The position numbers were made by a program, and so were the translations under genes. From contig NZ_JTIY01000001.1 of the NCBI RefSeq assembly GCF_000818175.1, positions 2,766,085 to 2,815,981 on the forward strand: a DNA stretch of 49,897 nucleotides. Reading direction: 5' to 3'. Positions 15,498 to 22,637 of this stretch are shown here, one piece after another; the stretch's first letter is position 1, and each line of letters starts with the position of its first letter. This stretch comes from Streptomyces sp. AcH 505 (lineage in GTDB: Bacteria; Actinomycetota; Actinomycetes; Streptomycetales; Streptomycetaceae). The notes beneath the pieces were generated by a model, which saw nothing but the letters and a program-made list of their open reading frames with translations, was not told where the DNA came from and searched no databases.

Positions 15498-15916
15498 CGG
15501 GCAGACCCCCGGATCACTTCGAGTTCGGCGGCCATGCCGTCGATGACATCGGCGTGCAACCGCAGCGACTCGGCAACCTTGCGGGCGCCGGCCGGACCGA
15601 ACTCCAAGTCGTCGCCCGCCTGGTCCTCGACGAGCAGGTACACACCCGAGTCGTCACGGAACGGGAACTGCATGAACGACACCGGAAGGTGTCCGGCTTC
15701 CCCGTACTCGGCCGTGACCGAAAGCGCCCAGATCGGGTCGCTGCGGTGGACGATGTTCGCCTTGGCGACGCGGTTCGGGTAGGAGTGGCCGTTGGTGCAC
15801 CAGTACGGGCAGTCGAGGCGGATCAGCCCATGGTCGACGGTGCTGACCGTGAGGCTGCCATCGTCGTTACGGGGCACCGGATGGGCCACGAAAGGCCCCT
15901 GGTCGTCGGCGCTCAC
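15494..15916 (-). CDS. CxxC small protein, paralogue of next gene
   Basis: A 140-residue protein with a GTG start at 15916 that overlaps the preceding stop as GTGA. Features: DCPYWCTNGHS (C-x3-C...H), a beta-rich middle (PVSFMQFPFRDDSGVYLLV) and a C-terminal helix (ARKVAESLRLHADVIDGMAAEL). The same order of blocks occurs in the product of the neighbouring 15913-16410 gene, so the two look like diverged tandem paralogues of a Streptomyces family (DUF6907-like is my best guess). Function unknown. The longer ORF to 16201 is an artefact running into its neighbour. Confidence 0.7.
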   Translation of the reverse strand: MSADDQGPFVAHPVPRNDDGSLTVSTVDHGLIRLDCPYWCTNGHSYPNRVAKANIVHRSDPIWALSVTAEYGEAGHLPVSFMQFPFRDDSGVYLLVEDQAGDDLEFGPAGARKVAESLRLHADVIDGMAAELEVIRGSAR

Positions 15917-16410
15917 CGGGCGCGATTCTTGTACTCGTTGCGGACGGCGACCAGCTGGGCGTGCGCCATGCGCAGCGCGTCCAGACGGCCAGCCAGCGTC
16001 TCGATGACCGTGGCCAGCTCGTCGGGGCCCATGCCCTCGATCCAGTGGTCGGTGATGAGTTCCATGCTGACGTGCGGCAGCCGGTACGCGAGGGTCGTGT
16101 CGAACGGCATCACGGACATGATGGTGGACAGCACCCGGAACTCTTCGGGCTCGCCGCTTACGTTGACCGGCAGGGTGACGTCGAGGCTGTCGGCCCTGCA
16201 CTCGATGTCGTCGGCGGCCGTGACCGCATCGGCCTGGTGGCTGTGGTCCATCTCGCAGCCGATCATGCAGGTGATGGTGCGCTTCTCGCCGGTCGTCACG
16301 TCGGTGAACGACCAGGTCTTCGGCCCCTCCGCCGGCAGCTTCGGCCGGACGGGGCCGTTCTCCACGGCGCTCAGGATGGACTTGCTCTGGTTCGGTACGC
16401 TGCTGCGCAT
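15913..16410 (-). CDS. CxxC small protein, first gene of spd-like operon
   Basis: A 165-residue protein starting MRSSVPNQSKSILSAVENG at 16410, with AGGGAG upstream. It has CMIGCEMDHSH (C-x3-C...H), then a beta-rich part and a long C-terminal helix (GPDELATVIETLAGRLDALR), paralleling the downstream gene. It heads a minus-strand operon of seven genes ending with traB (16410 to 12198). The leader carries a hairpin (16447-16480) and the upstream DNA has candidate repressor sites. The extended ORF to 16560 crosses the hairpin and is rejected. Confidence 0.75.
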   Translation of the reverse strand: MRSSVPNQSKSILSAVENGPVRPKLPAEGPKTWSFTDVTTGEKRTITCMIGCEMDHSHQADAVTAADDIECRADSLDVTLPVNVSGEPEEFRVLSTIMSVMPFDTTLAYRLPHVSMELITDHWIEGMGPDELATVIETLAGRLDALRMAHAQLVAVRNEYKNRAR

Positions 16411-16446
16411 GGCTTGGACTCCCTGTAACGGAGGGGTTCGGGTCAA

Positions 16447-16480
16447 GGCCCTGCCCGGTGTCTCACCATCGGGCGGGGCC
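16447..16480. promoter_or_regulatory. 5' leader hairpin of the traB/spd operon
   Basis: GGCCC-t-GCCCG pairs with CGGGC-g-GGGCC, adjacent to GTTTTTC on the plus strand (GAAAAAC before the hairpin in the direction of transcription). It ends about 37 nt upstream of the start at 16410. Same architecture as 11726-11752. Confidence 0.45.
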
Positions 16481-16510
16481 GTTTTTCTTCGGTGGAACTG
16501 ATGCCATCTA

Positions 16511-16600
16511 ACACCTTGTGGTGCTAAGTAGCAACACCTAGAAATACGGATGCCGTACACATGGGGGGTCTATACGGACCTATGGAGAGTTATACGGGGA
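16511..16600. promoter_or_regulatory. AT-rich promoter/operator region of the traB operon
   Basis: This short AT-rich stretch carries ACACC-ttgt-GGTG and GGTGCTA-AG-TAGCAACACC (16520-16538), overlapping dyads centred near 16527. TATACGG follows twice as a direct repeat within 16570-16605. TAGCAAC is the complement of GTTGCTA, which is also found in the repeats at 12160, so the GntR repressor of the element may bind both. Exact promoter boxes are not clear to me. Confidence 0.4.
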
Positions 16601-16668
16601 GGGGTATTTCAGCAGGTCAGGGGGTGTTTTGTGATCGCCTAGCAGGTCACACGATTACCCTGAGAGAC

Positions 16669-16711
16669 CTTGTAATGCGTAGGTCGTCGGTTCGAATCCG
16701 ACAGGAGGCTC
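16669..16711 (+). repeat. att site 2 (junction of elements 1 and 2)
   Basis: A 43-bp core identical to att 1 and att 3, matching the anticodon-loop-to-3'-end part of tRNA-Thr(TGU). It is the right end of element 1 and the left end of element 2. The left flank (GAGAGAC) does not pair as a tRNA anticodon stem, so there is no complete tRNA here. Confidence 0.92.
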
Positions 16712-16714
16712 TGA

Positions 16715-16749
16715 AAACCCCAGCCCAGACCCCGCCTGAGCTGGGGTTT
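16715..16749. terminator. tRNA-type terminator carried by element 2
   Basis: AAACCCCAGC at 16715-16724 pairs with GCTGGGGTTT at 16740-16749, directly after the att core. A terminator of the same form follows att 3 (37991-38027) and the tRNA-tail relic at 39771. Element 2 therefore seems to bring its own tRNA terminator, restoring 3' processing when it integrates. It also terminates int2 on the other strand. Confidence 0.7.
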
Positions 16750-16753
16750 CTCG

Positions 16754-18151
16754 TTACCGGATGCGACGGCGACGCCGGGCGCGGGCCGCACGGCTGGCGC
16801 TGGTCTCAGTTGTGGTCTCAGCCGCGGGCTCGGCGGAGGGCTGGGCCGCAGGAAAGAAGGCATCTCCCATGCGCTGCATGGCGTCCTTCGACAGGTGGGA
16901 CCGACCCTTCACGTACCGCCGCGTCTGACTGATCTGCGTGTGCCGAAGGATCTCCATGATCGTGGGCATGTCGACGCCCAGCTCGTTGAGGATCGTGCCG
17001 GCCGTATGGCGGCTTCCGTCGTAGAGACGTCGGTCACTGATGCCCGCTTCGGCAAGCAGTTCCTTGAACTCTTCCCAGTCGGCGCGAGGATCGAGCGGCC
17101 GACCGTCCGGGCGCGTGAATACCGCGTCGCACTCCTGCCAGGTGTCACCGGCCAGTGCCTTCGCTTCCGCCTGGTGAGCCTTGTGCTCGCGCAGATAGGG
17201 CACGAAAGGCGGCGGGATCGGAACGGGGTTCTGGCTCTTCTTGGTCTTCGGTCGGGTGTAGACCAGGCCGCCGCCCTTCCGCTGGGGGCAGGTGCTCGCG
17301 TGGGCGGTGCATGCCTTTGTGCAGGGCTTGGGGCAGCCGCGCGTGTAGCCCTTGTGCATGGTGCAGGCCGGCGGGCATGGCTCGAAGCGGTGGAGACGGG
17401 TACCGCAGGCGTGCGGGTCGTCGCATCCGTGCCGCCAGGTGAGCCGCTGTAGCTGCCACCGGGGGTGGAAGAGTTCCGCGTTGAGGTCGACGTAGCGCCA
17501 CCGCAGCCCCAAGGTCTCGCCCTGCCGGAAGCCCATGCCGACACCGACGATCCATCGCATAAACGTGGGCCGTTTGGCTGCTGCCACCAAAAATGCCTTT
17601 GCCTGGTCCTGAGTGAAGGGGTTCGCTTCCGTCTCATCGACGGACGGAGGATCGACCAGGGTGGCGACGTTCTCGCCGATCATCCGGCGGCGGTGAGCGA
17701 TCTTCAGCGCGCGCGAAAGGATGCGGTGCACCTTGAGCACGTGCGAGGGCGCGTGGCCAGCGTCGAGCATCGCCCGGTACATCTTCTCCAGGTGCTCCGG
17801 CTGAAGCTTGTCGAGCCGATGCTGCCCGACGCCAGGCACGATGTCGTTGCGGGTCTTGGACCAGTAGTCGTCCAACGAGCGCGGCTTGAGCTTGAGGCTC
17901 GCGATGTCGGTGAGGTAGGTGGTCATCCACACGGCCACGGTTGGCGGGCGTCCAGCCTTGGGTGCGCGGCCCTTGTCCCGGAGCGCTTCCAGCGCCTTCA
18001 CCTTGCGCCGGATTTGGGGCTCCGTACGGGCTCTGCGGTGGCGACGGTCGGGATTGCCATCATCTTTGACGCCCATGGTGACGCGTCCGTGCCACCATCC
18101 GTCACTACCGAAGTAGACGGACGATTCCATGTTCGGCTTGCGGGGACTCAT
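16754..18151 (-). CDS. int: Tyrosine recombinase integrase of element 2
   Basis: A 465-residue recombinase of the AICE/pSAM2-like integrase group. It has an N-terminal arm-binding domain (SDGWWHGRVTMGVKDDG), a core-binding domain (about 70-165) and a catalytic domain with R209 (GMGFRQGE), R381-H382, H404 and nucleophile Y413 (TRRYVKG). A Cys/His-rich insertion at about 243-290 (CDDPHAC, CPPACTMH, CPKPCTKACTAH, CPQR) interrupts the catalytic domain and may bind zinc. At the box II HxxR position the His is replaced by Asp378 (YDGSRH). Start ATG 18151 is preceded by GGAGG. Only distantly related to the integrase of element 1 although both use the same site. Confidence 0.93.
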   Translation of the reverse strand: MSPRKPNMESSVYFGSDGWWHGRVTMGVKDDGNPDRRHRRARTEPQIRRKVKALEALRDKGRAPKAGRPPTVAVWMTTYLTDIASLKLKPRSLDDYWSKTRNDIVPGVGQHRLDKLQPEHLEKMYRAMLDAGHAPSHVLKVHRILSRALKIAHRRRMIGENVATLVDPPSVDETEANPFTQDQAKAFLVAAAKRPTFMRWIVGVGMGFRQGETLGLRWRYVDLNAELFHPRWQLQRLTWRHGCDDPHACGTRLHRFEPCPPACTMHKGYTRGCPKPCTKACTAHASTCPQRKGGGLVYTRPKTKKSQNPVPIPPPFVPYLREHKAHQAEAKALAGDTWQECDAVFTRPDGRPLDPRADWEEFKELLAEAGISDRRLYDGSRHTAGTILNELGVDMPTIMEILRHTQISQTRRYVKGRSHLSKDAMQRMGDAFFPAAQPSAEPAAETTTETSASRAARARRRRRIR

Positions 18152-18163
18152 GGGTTCCTCCAC

Positions 18164-18205
18164 ACGACAGGCGACCCCGGGCCGTTGTCCGGGGTCGCCT
18201 GTCGT
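18164..18205. promoter_or_regulatory. 17-bp-arm hairpin between xis and int
   Basis: Perfect 17-bp arms (18164-18180, 18189-18205) around an 8-nt loop fill the xis-int gap and end 13 nt before the int start on the minus strand. It may attenuate read-through from xis into int so that the two levels differ. A terminator function is equally possible. Confidence 0.55.
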
Positions 18206-18213
18206 GATGCGTG

Positions 18214-18417
18214 TTAGTGGGGCAGTGGTTCGAGGTGGTCTACGTACGCTTCGAGGTCGCGTCGGCGGATGCGGCGGGAGCGGCCCTCTTTGACGTATTT
18301 CAGGACCCCGGCGGCCATCAGTTCGTAGACCGTCGATCGGCCGTAACGGAGAACGGCGGCGGCTTCCTCGGCGGTGTAGAGCAGTTGGTCGACGGGAGCG
18401 GCGGTCGGGGTGCTCAT
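18214..18417 (-). CDS. xis: Excisionase, helix-turn-helix
   Basis: A 67-residue MerR/Xis-type protein: LLYTAEEAAAVLRYGRSTVYELMAAGVLKYVKEGRSRRIRRRDLEAYVDHL. This is the standard excisionase HTH_17 form found beside AICE integrases, and it would bias Int toward excision. Start ATG 18417 has GGAGGCACCC just upstream, a ribosome site also used by the PrimPol gene at 21218. It lies between the iteron array and int. The long N-terminal extension of the ORF (to 18510) runs into the iterons and is not coding. Confidence 0.88.
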   Translation of the reverse strand: MSTPTAAPVDQLLYTAEEAAAVLRYGRSTVYELMAAGVLKYVKEGRSRRIRRRDLEAYVDHLEPLPH

Positions 18418-18502
18418 CCGGGTGCCTCCAGGGCAGTTCGGCATTGCCTGAAAGGGGAGTTGTGCGCGGTTCCTTGACCTGTCTGTCCGAAGTGTTGATT
18501 TC

Positions 18503-18708
18503 TGCGTCATTGCGTCATCAGCGTCATTCAGGCTTCTGACCTGCTGCTTTGTATGACGTAGCCGCCGGGGGGTGCGTCATCGGAGCGTCATGGGTTGCGT
18601 CATCGGATGACGCAGATGACGCAGGATGACGCAGAGCCTGCCGTCTGCGTCGTGCCTGTTTCCACTGGTCAGGTGCCGTTTTTCGGCCTGCATGACGCAG
18701 ATGACGCA
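18503..18708. repeat. TGCGTCAT iteron array (candidate replication origin)
   Basis: About twelve copies of the octamer TGCGTCAT or near variants occur in 206 bp. Plus orientation: 18503, 18511, 18520, 18573, 18584, 18596. Inverted: 18553 (variant), 18607, 18616, 18626, 18692, 18701. Runs are spaced 8-10 bp, then separated by gaps, and the block is less GC-rich than its flanks. Position directly 3' of the helicase/PrimPol pair and next to xis-int is what is expected of an AICE origin bound by Rep. No credible ORF crosses it. Confidence 0.75.
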
Positions 18709-18820
18709 GCGTCTTCCCTCTTAGGACAAAGAGGGAGATGCCTGTAGTAGTTCGGTGCGTCTCACAGAGTGAAGAAGGAGCCGCTGCGCGGAGCGACCTT
18801 GGGCGGCGTTCCGCCGAACA

Positions 18821-18860
18821 GCAAGAGGAGCACCCCCAGGGCGTGTGGTGCTCCTCTTGC
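18821..18860. terminator. Terminator of the rep operon
   Basis: Perfect 14-bp arms (GCAAGAGGAGCACC and complement) with a 12-nt loop lie 23 bp beyond the helicase stop on the minus strand. It would end the rep transcript before it enters the iterons. Confidence 0.7.
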
Positions 18861-18882
18861 CTGTCTCGGTGGCCGATGCGGG

Positions 18883-20358
18883 TCAGAACGCCCGCTTCTG
18901 CTCGTGTGGGGCCGGGGCGGGCCGGCGGGTCATTTCGAGGTAGCGGCCCTCGCTGGTGCGCCCGGTGTCGATGAGGACGCCGCGGGCGGCGAGGGTGGGT
19001 TGGAGGCGCTTGAGCCGGTCGGAGAGGACTTTGCCGGTGGTCGGCCACCCTTTGGGCAGGGGGCGCAGTTCGTCGCCGCTGTAGAGGCGGCTGAGGCAGT
19101 GCAGCCACTCGGTGGACGTCATCCGCTGATCCCCGCCCGGCGTGATGGTGTCGGCATGCTGCAGGACGGTCTGCGCGAGGAGATCGCCCTCGATCACGTC
19201 GTCATTCAGGTCGTCCAGACTGGCCCGGTACGCCGGCAACGCTCCGAGGCTGGTTGCCGCGTCGAGCTGCGCGCACAAGTGGGCGAAGTCCGCCATCCGC
19301 AGATCGGTCGGGGTCTCCGCTTCGGCTGCGCGGACCTTGACGGTCAGGTCGAGGAGCGAGCCGAGGACGACGGGCAGGATCTCCGCGTACTCCGCCCACA
19401 GTTCGGCCTCGGTGCGCCGGACGCGGGGCCGCTCCAACCGCAGCGGCAGCAGCCGTTCCGCCAGGTCGGGCCGGATGACTCCCACGTCGATACCGGTCAG
19501 GAGCAGGGGCCGGCGGTAGCCGACGCGGAAGACGTCTCCGTCGGTGAACAGGGCGCGCTTGACGCTCTCGGCTCCGGTGACGATGCAGCACATGGCGTCG
19601 GACAGGTCCGGCGTCATGTGGGAGAGGTTGTCCAGAGCGGTGACCCAACCGGCCGCAACCGCGGCGATCAGGTTCTCCTCATCCTTCGGCGCCCGGCGCA
19701 GGTCACCGCTCATGCCCTCCACGATCCTGATCAGCATCCGCCCACCGGTGGACTTGCCCGCCCCTTGCGGACCGGTGAGGAAGGGCGCGGGGACGGGCAC
19801 GGAGGGTCCGAGGCAGCCGATGAGCCACGCGATGGCCAGGCACTCGGTCTCCGCGTTGGCGAAGCTGCACAGGCGCATCAGCAGGTCGATGCCCTTGCCG
19901 TCCGTGTCCTTGGCCGGCAAGGGCAGTTCCCCGGTGAGCTGCGTGCGCCGCCAGCACACCTCGCGAGGGTCCGGAGTGAGGACATCCCAGCCGGCGGGGT
20001 GGATGCGGACGGACTGCCCGTCGTTGCGGCCCAGGTCCAGCCATGTCGCTCCGTCGAACCCGGGGGCCACGCGGATGTGGACGGGCTGCACGTCCTCGGT
20101 CAGTGCGAGTGCTTCGATCAGGTCCAACGCCTCCTTGAGCGCAGACCCGTTGAACGCGCCGCGTCCGTCCTTGTACAGGCCGACCATGAGTTCCTGCCGG
20201 TGGCTGCCGGTGGTGCCCTGGGAGCGGATCGGGCGGGCCACGGGGTGGCCGTTCTTCTGCGCGTACACGGTGCCCTCGGCGGTGCGGAAGTACCGGAAGT
20301 GGGCTTGCGCGTAGTCGGTGATGACCTCGCGGGCGGGTGTCTTCTCGTCGTCGGACAT
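18883..20358 (-). CDS. Replication helicase/ATPase of element 2
   Basis: A 491-residue P-loop ATPase with Walker A FLTGPQGAGKST near residue 197 and Walker B-like strand VTALDNLSHM near 237. Downstream blocks (RVGYRRPLLLTGID, DLAERLLPLRLER) are typical of primase-associated ATPases that follow PrimPol genes in Streptomyces elements. The C-terminal 100 residues (EWLHCLSRLYSG...KVLSDRLKRLQPTLAARGV) resemble a winged helix that could bind the iterons. It overlaps the upstream PrimPol gene by GTGA; a GTG two codons earlier (20364) is an alternative start. Together they form a split replication initiator. Confidence 0.85.
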   Translation of the reverse strand: MSDDEKTPAREVITDYAQAHFRYFRTAEGTVYAQKNGHPVARPIRSQGTTGSHRQELMVGLYKDGRGAFNGSALKEALDLIEALALTEDVQPVHIRVAPGFDGATWLDLGRNDGQSVRIHPAGWDVLTPDPREVCWRRTQLTGELPLPAKDTDGKGIDLLMRLCSFANAETECLAIAWLIGCLGPSVPVPAPFLTGPQGAGKSTGGRMLIRIVEGMSGDLRRAPKDEENLIAAVAAGWVTALDNLSHMTPDLSDAMCCIVTGAESVKRALFTDGDVFRVGYRRPLLLTGIDVGVIRPDLAERLLPLRLERPRVRRTEAELWAEYAEILPVVLGSLLDLTVKVRAAEAETPTDLRMADFAHLCAQLDAATSLGALPAYRASLDDLNDDVIEGDLLAQTVLQHADTITPGGDQRMTSTEWLHCLSRLYSGDELRPLPKGWPTTGKVLSDRLKRLQPTLAARGVLIDTGRTSEGRYLEMTRRPAPAPHEQKRAF

Positions 20359-20360
20359 GG

Positions 20361-21218
20361 TCACAGTCCCAACCTGGTCAGGGCGTTGGTCCACGCGTCG
20401 GTGCAGTGCCGGGCCGACTCGCCCTTGGCCTGGGCTGCGGTGAACAGCTGGGCCATGTGGGCGTCGGTGAGGCAGCCGCACCGCCCGTGCGTCGACAGCA
20501 CCGCGAGGAACGCCCGGTAGACGGTGGCGTGCACCGCCTCACAGGCCTCGGTGATGCGCTGTTCCGCCATGGCGATGCCACGGTTCAGGTAGGCAGGTGT
20601 GCGGTGCGGGCATGTCCCGCCCCCGGCCGGCGCGGGCACGGTGAGGGCCGCCGGTCGGACCGTGGCCGGCGCCCTCGTGGTCAGCACGCGCACGATGTCG
20701 GGCAGGGGCGCCATGGTGCCGGTGCCGGGACCGAGCCACCGGGCGTAGGACATAGTCGACTTGATGTCGACACCGGGCCGCACGGCGTTGGAGGACTGCA
20801 TGGCACCGAGGTAGATCCAGTGCTCCCCACGCGTCGTCATCACGGCACGGGTGGCCGGCAGGTGCTCCCCCGCCCATGCCACGGCGGCGGCGTTGTCGAG
20901 GTCCACCACGGTCAGACCGGCGCCGCCAGGGTGGTAGGCGACCGCTTGCGCCTCGCGCCACGTTCGGGCCCACGGGCGTGAGGTGAGTACGGCCGTGTCG
21001 GTGGTCGCGGCGGCCCACCCGTGACACGGAGCGGGACAGGCGCACGCGCCAGCGCGCACCATGTGCGGGCGGTCGCCACACGCGGACCCGGCGCATACCG
21101 GGCAGTTCCCGAACGGGAGCTTGCCCGCCCGCAACGGGAGGACCGGCACACCTGTGGCGGCCAGTTCAAGGGCGGCGGTTATCAGGCACTCTCGCCTATT
21201 GGCAGTCGGTTGGGTCAT
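20361..21218 (-). CDS. PrimPol-type replication protein of element 2
   Basis: A 285-residue AEP primase-polymerase: ALELAATGVPVLPLRAGKLP, Cys/His insertion CPVCAGSACGDRPHMVRAGACACPAPCHGW, metal-binding strand GLTVVDLDNA, TTRGEHWIYLGA and VDIKSTMSYARWLGPGTG. The domain order matches the PrimPol of element 1 although the sequences are far apart. The C-terminus has a small Cys-containing helical domain. Start ATG 21218 follows GGAGGCACCC; the ORF's earlier ATG (21233) precedes that site and is rejected. First gene of the rep operon, with a leader hairpin upstream. Confidence 0.88.
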   Translation of the reverse strand: MTQPTANRRECLITAALELAATGVPVLPLRAGKLPFGNCPVCAGSACGDRPHMVRAGACACPAPCHGWAAATTDTAVLTSRPWARTWREAQAVAYHPGGAGLTVVDLDNAAAVAWAGEHLPATRAVMTTRGEHWIYLGAMQSSNAVRPGVDIKSTMSYARWLGPGTGTMAPLPDIVRVLTTRAPATVRPAALTVPAPAGGGTCPHRTPAYLNRGIAMAEQRITEACEAVHATVYRAFLAVLSTHGRCGCLTDAHMAQLFTAAQAKGESARHCTDAWTNALTRLGL

Positions 21219-21252
21219 GCTGGGTGCCTCCACTATTGAGTTGGGTGGATGA

Positions 21253-21287
21253 GGGCGGCCCCGGTCATTGGCGTGAGGGGGCCGCCC
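21253..21287. promoter_or_regulatory. Hairpin between divergent PrimPol and nuclease genes
   Basis: GGGCGGCCCC (21253-21262) pairs with GGGGCCGCCC (21278-21287), followed on the plus strand by TTTT. In the minus direction it is a leader hairpin preceded by AAAA and ends 35 nt before the PrimPol start. On the plus strand it is a terminator shape that would insulate the nuclease gene. Confidence 0.55.
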
Positions 21288-21346
21288 TTTTGGTTGCCGC
21301 GGGAAACGCGAAGGCGGTTGTCAGTGGCGACGGTTAGGGTCGTCGC

Positions 21347-22360
21347 ATGCTGACCACTGTTGATCTTGTGCCGGGCCTTGTTACGACGCGCGATGCGATC
21401 GCGGCGGCCTTTGGCTGTGGCACGTTCCAGGGCATCGAGCCGGCTGTCGATGCCGGGAAGGTATTCGTCTACTCCGACCCGTCCGCAGGTGAGGAGTATG
21501 GGTACACCTTCGATGGCCGCGCTGAGGATGACGAGTTCGGTCCGCTGTACCTGTACACGGGCGCCGGCGCTGAGGGGGATCAGAAGCCCTCGGGCCGCAA
21601 CGCTTCGCTGATCACTGCCGCGGAGAAGGGGCGTGAGGTGCACCTGTTCGTCGCTCACGGCAGGGTGCAGGGCGGCGGGGCGATGCGGCAGCGGTATATC
21701 GGGCAGATGGTGTTGGACCCCATCACGCCGTACGACATTCGCCGCGGCCCCGGCAGGGACCATGTGATGCGCGATGTGCTGGTTTTCCGATTCCGTCTCG
21801 CGCCGGGCACTACGCCGGGCTGGACGGAAGCTGACAAGCAGCCGCAGGCCACACAGACGACGATCGAGATCACCGACCCGGAAGTCGCGCTGCCAGCGCC
21901 CGTCGTGCTTCCGGCGCAGAGCGGCGCAAAGGTCAAGAAGACCGAGCAGCACACCACATCAGAGACCGTCGCGGACATCCCCGCCGGCCAGCGGAAGGTG
22001 CTGCGTCGCGAGGGGGAACTGGTGAAGGCTTTCGTGGCACATCTTGCCGCGGCAGGTCACAAGACCCACAGTTTCCAGATCACCGTCGAAGGCGAGCCGG
22101 GAACGCTGACCCCCGACTTGTACGACGCCGACGACCACGCCTTGTATGAAGGCAAAGGGCTCACGACCCGGGCCAACGTACGCATGGCCATCGGCCAGCT
22201 TGCCGACTACCGCCGGCACGTACCCAACAGCAAAACGCTTCGCGTCGCCGTACTGCTGCCCAGCGCCCCAACTCCCGACGTACGGAAGCTTCTTGCCGAG
22301 CAGAAGATCGCGCTTGTCTATCAGACCGATGACGGCTTTGCCGGCTGGCCCCTCACCTGA
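21347..22360 (+). CDS. Putative modification-dependent nuclease, SRA-like plus PD-(D/E)XK
   Basis: A 337-residue protein. The N-terminal about 150 residues resemble the SRA-like/YDG domain of ScoMcrA-type enzymes, which bind modified DNA (GYTFDGRAEDDEFGPLYLYTG, GDQKPSGRNASL, VLVFRFRL). The C-terminal about 110 residues carry a restriction-nuclease signature: LTPDLYD with P256-D257, ten residues, then E268-G-K270 (LYEGKG). That suggests a type IV-like restriction enzyme cutting modified invader DNA. It is the only plus-strand gene in this stretch. The promoter may be leaderless (TAGGGT 6 nt before ATG), and it ends at a bidirectional terminator. Domain calls are by eye. Confidence 0.7.
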   Translation: MLTTVDLVPGLVTTRDAIAAAFGCGTFQGIEPAVDAGKVFVYSDPSAGEEYGYTFDGRAEDDEFGPLYLYTGAGAEGDQKPSGRNASLITAAEKGREVHLFVAHGRVQGGGAMRQRYIGQMVLDPITPYDIRRGPGRDHVMRDVLVFRFRLAPGTTPGWTEADKQPQATQTTIEITDPEVALPAPVVLPAQSGAKVKKTEQHTTSETVADIPAGQRKVLRREGELVKAFVAHLAAAGHKTHSFQITVEGEPGTLTPDLYDADDHALYEGKGLTTRANVRMAIGQLADYRRHVPNSKTLRVAVLLPSAPTPDVRKLLAEQKIALVYQTDDGFAGWPLT

Positions 22361-22394
22361 ACTCCGCGGTACGAGGGGGTGAGCCGCGCTGGAT

Positions 22395-22432
22395 GAGGGC
22401 GGCCCGAACCTTGGCGAGACCGGGCCGCCCTC
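22395..22432. terminator. Bidirectional terminator between convergent genes
   Basis: GAGGGCGGCCCG and CGGGCCGCCCTC form a 12-bp stem with a 14-nt loop, between the nuclease gene (plus) and the exonuclease operon (minus). Confidence 0.75.
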
Positions 22433-22448
22433 GGTTTGCTTGCTGGGG

Positions 22449-22637
22449 TCAGGCCGTGGGTCCGCTGCCCGCTTCACTGGGGTCGGGGTGATGGTCCGCG
22501 GTGAAGTACAGACGGACGCGCATCCCGTCCCGGGTGGGGTACTGGCGGGCCGGGCCGGTGAGGAAGGCGGCGGCCATGGCCGCGTTGATGCGATCGGCCT
22601 CGGACCGGTCGCAGATGATCCGGATCTCGAAGGTCAC
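22449..22637 (-). CDS. Small protein downstream of exonuclease
   Basis: A 62-residue protein, VTFEIRIICDRSEADRINAA... with alternating beta and helix (FEIRIICD, EADRINAAMAAAF, MRVRLYFTADHH). The GTG start at 22637 overlaps the exonuclease stop (GTGA), so it is co-translated. No family recognised; last gene of the minus-strand operon. Confidence 0.65.
   Translation of the reverse strand: MTFEIRIICDRSEADRINAAMAAAFLTGPARQYPTRDGMRVRLYFTADHHPDPSEAGSGPTA

Larger units (their letters stand above)
59..16711. mobile_element. Integrative conjugative element 1 (AICE type)
   Basis: A 16.6-kb unit is bounded by identical 43-bp direct repeats that match the 3' end of a tRNA-Thr(TGU) gene. It holds an integrase next to the left repeat, a xis-like gene, a PrimPol/helicase replication pair, a KorSA-like GntR repressor, a TraB/FtsK translocase and Spd-like membrane proteins. 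This is the standard set of an actinomycete integrative and conjugative element that transfers double-stranded DNA. The odd cargo is a phage tape-measure-like gene. Boundaries are inferred from the repeats and the integrase position. Confidence 0.9.

Noticed and set aside
18503..18708. CRISPR array
   Set aside because: The repeats are 8 bp, in both orientations and with short spacing, so they are iterons; no cas genes are present.
18769..20520. 583-codon plus-strand ORF opposite the helicase gene
   Set aside because: Composition is typical of antisense GC-rich DNA; the minus strand carries a clear Walker A protein.
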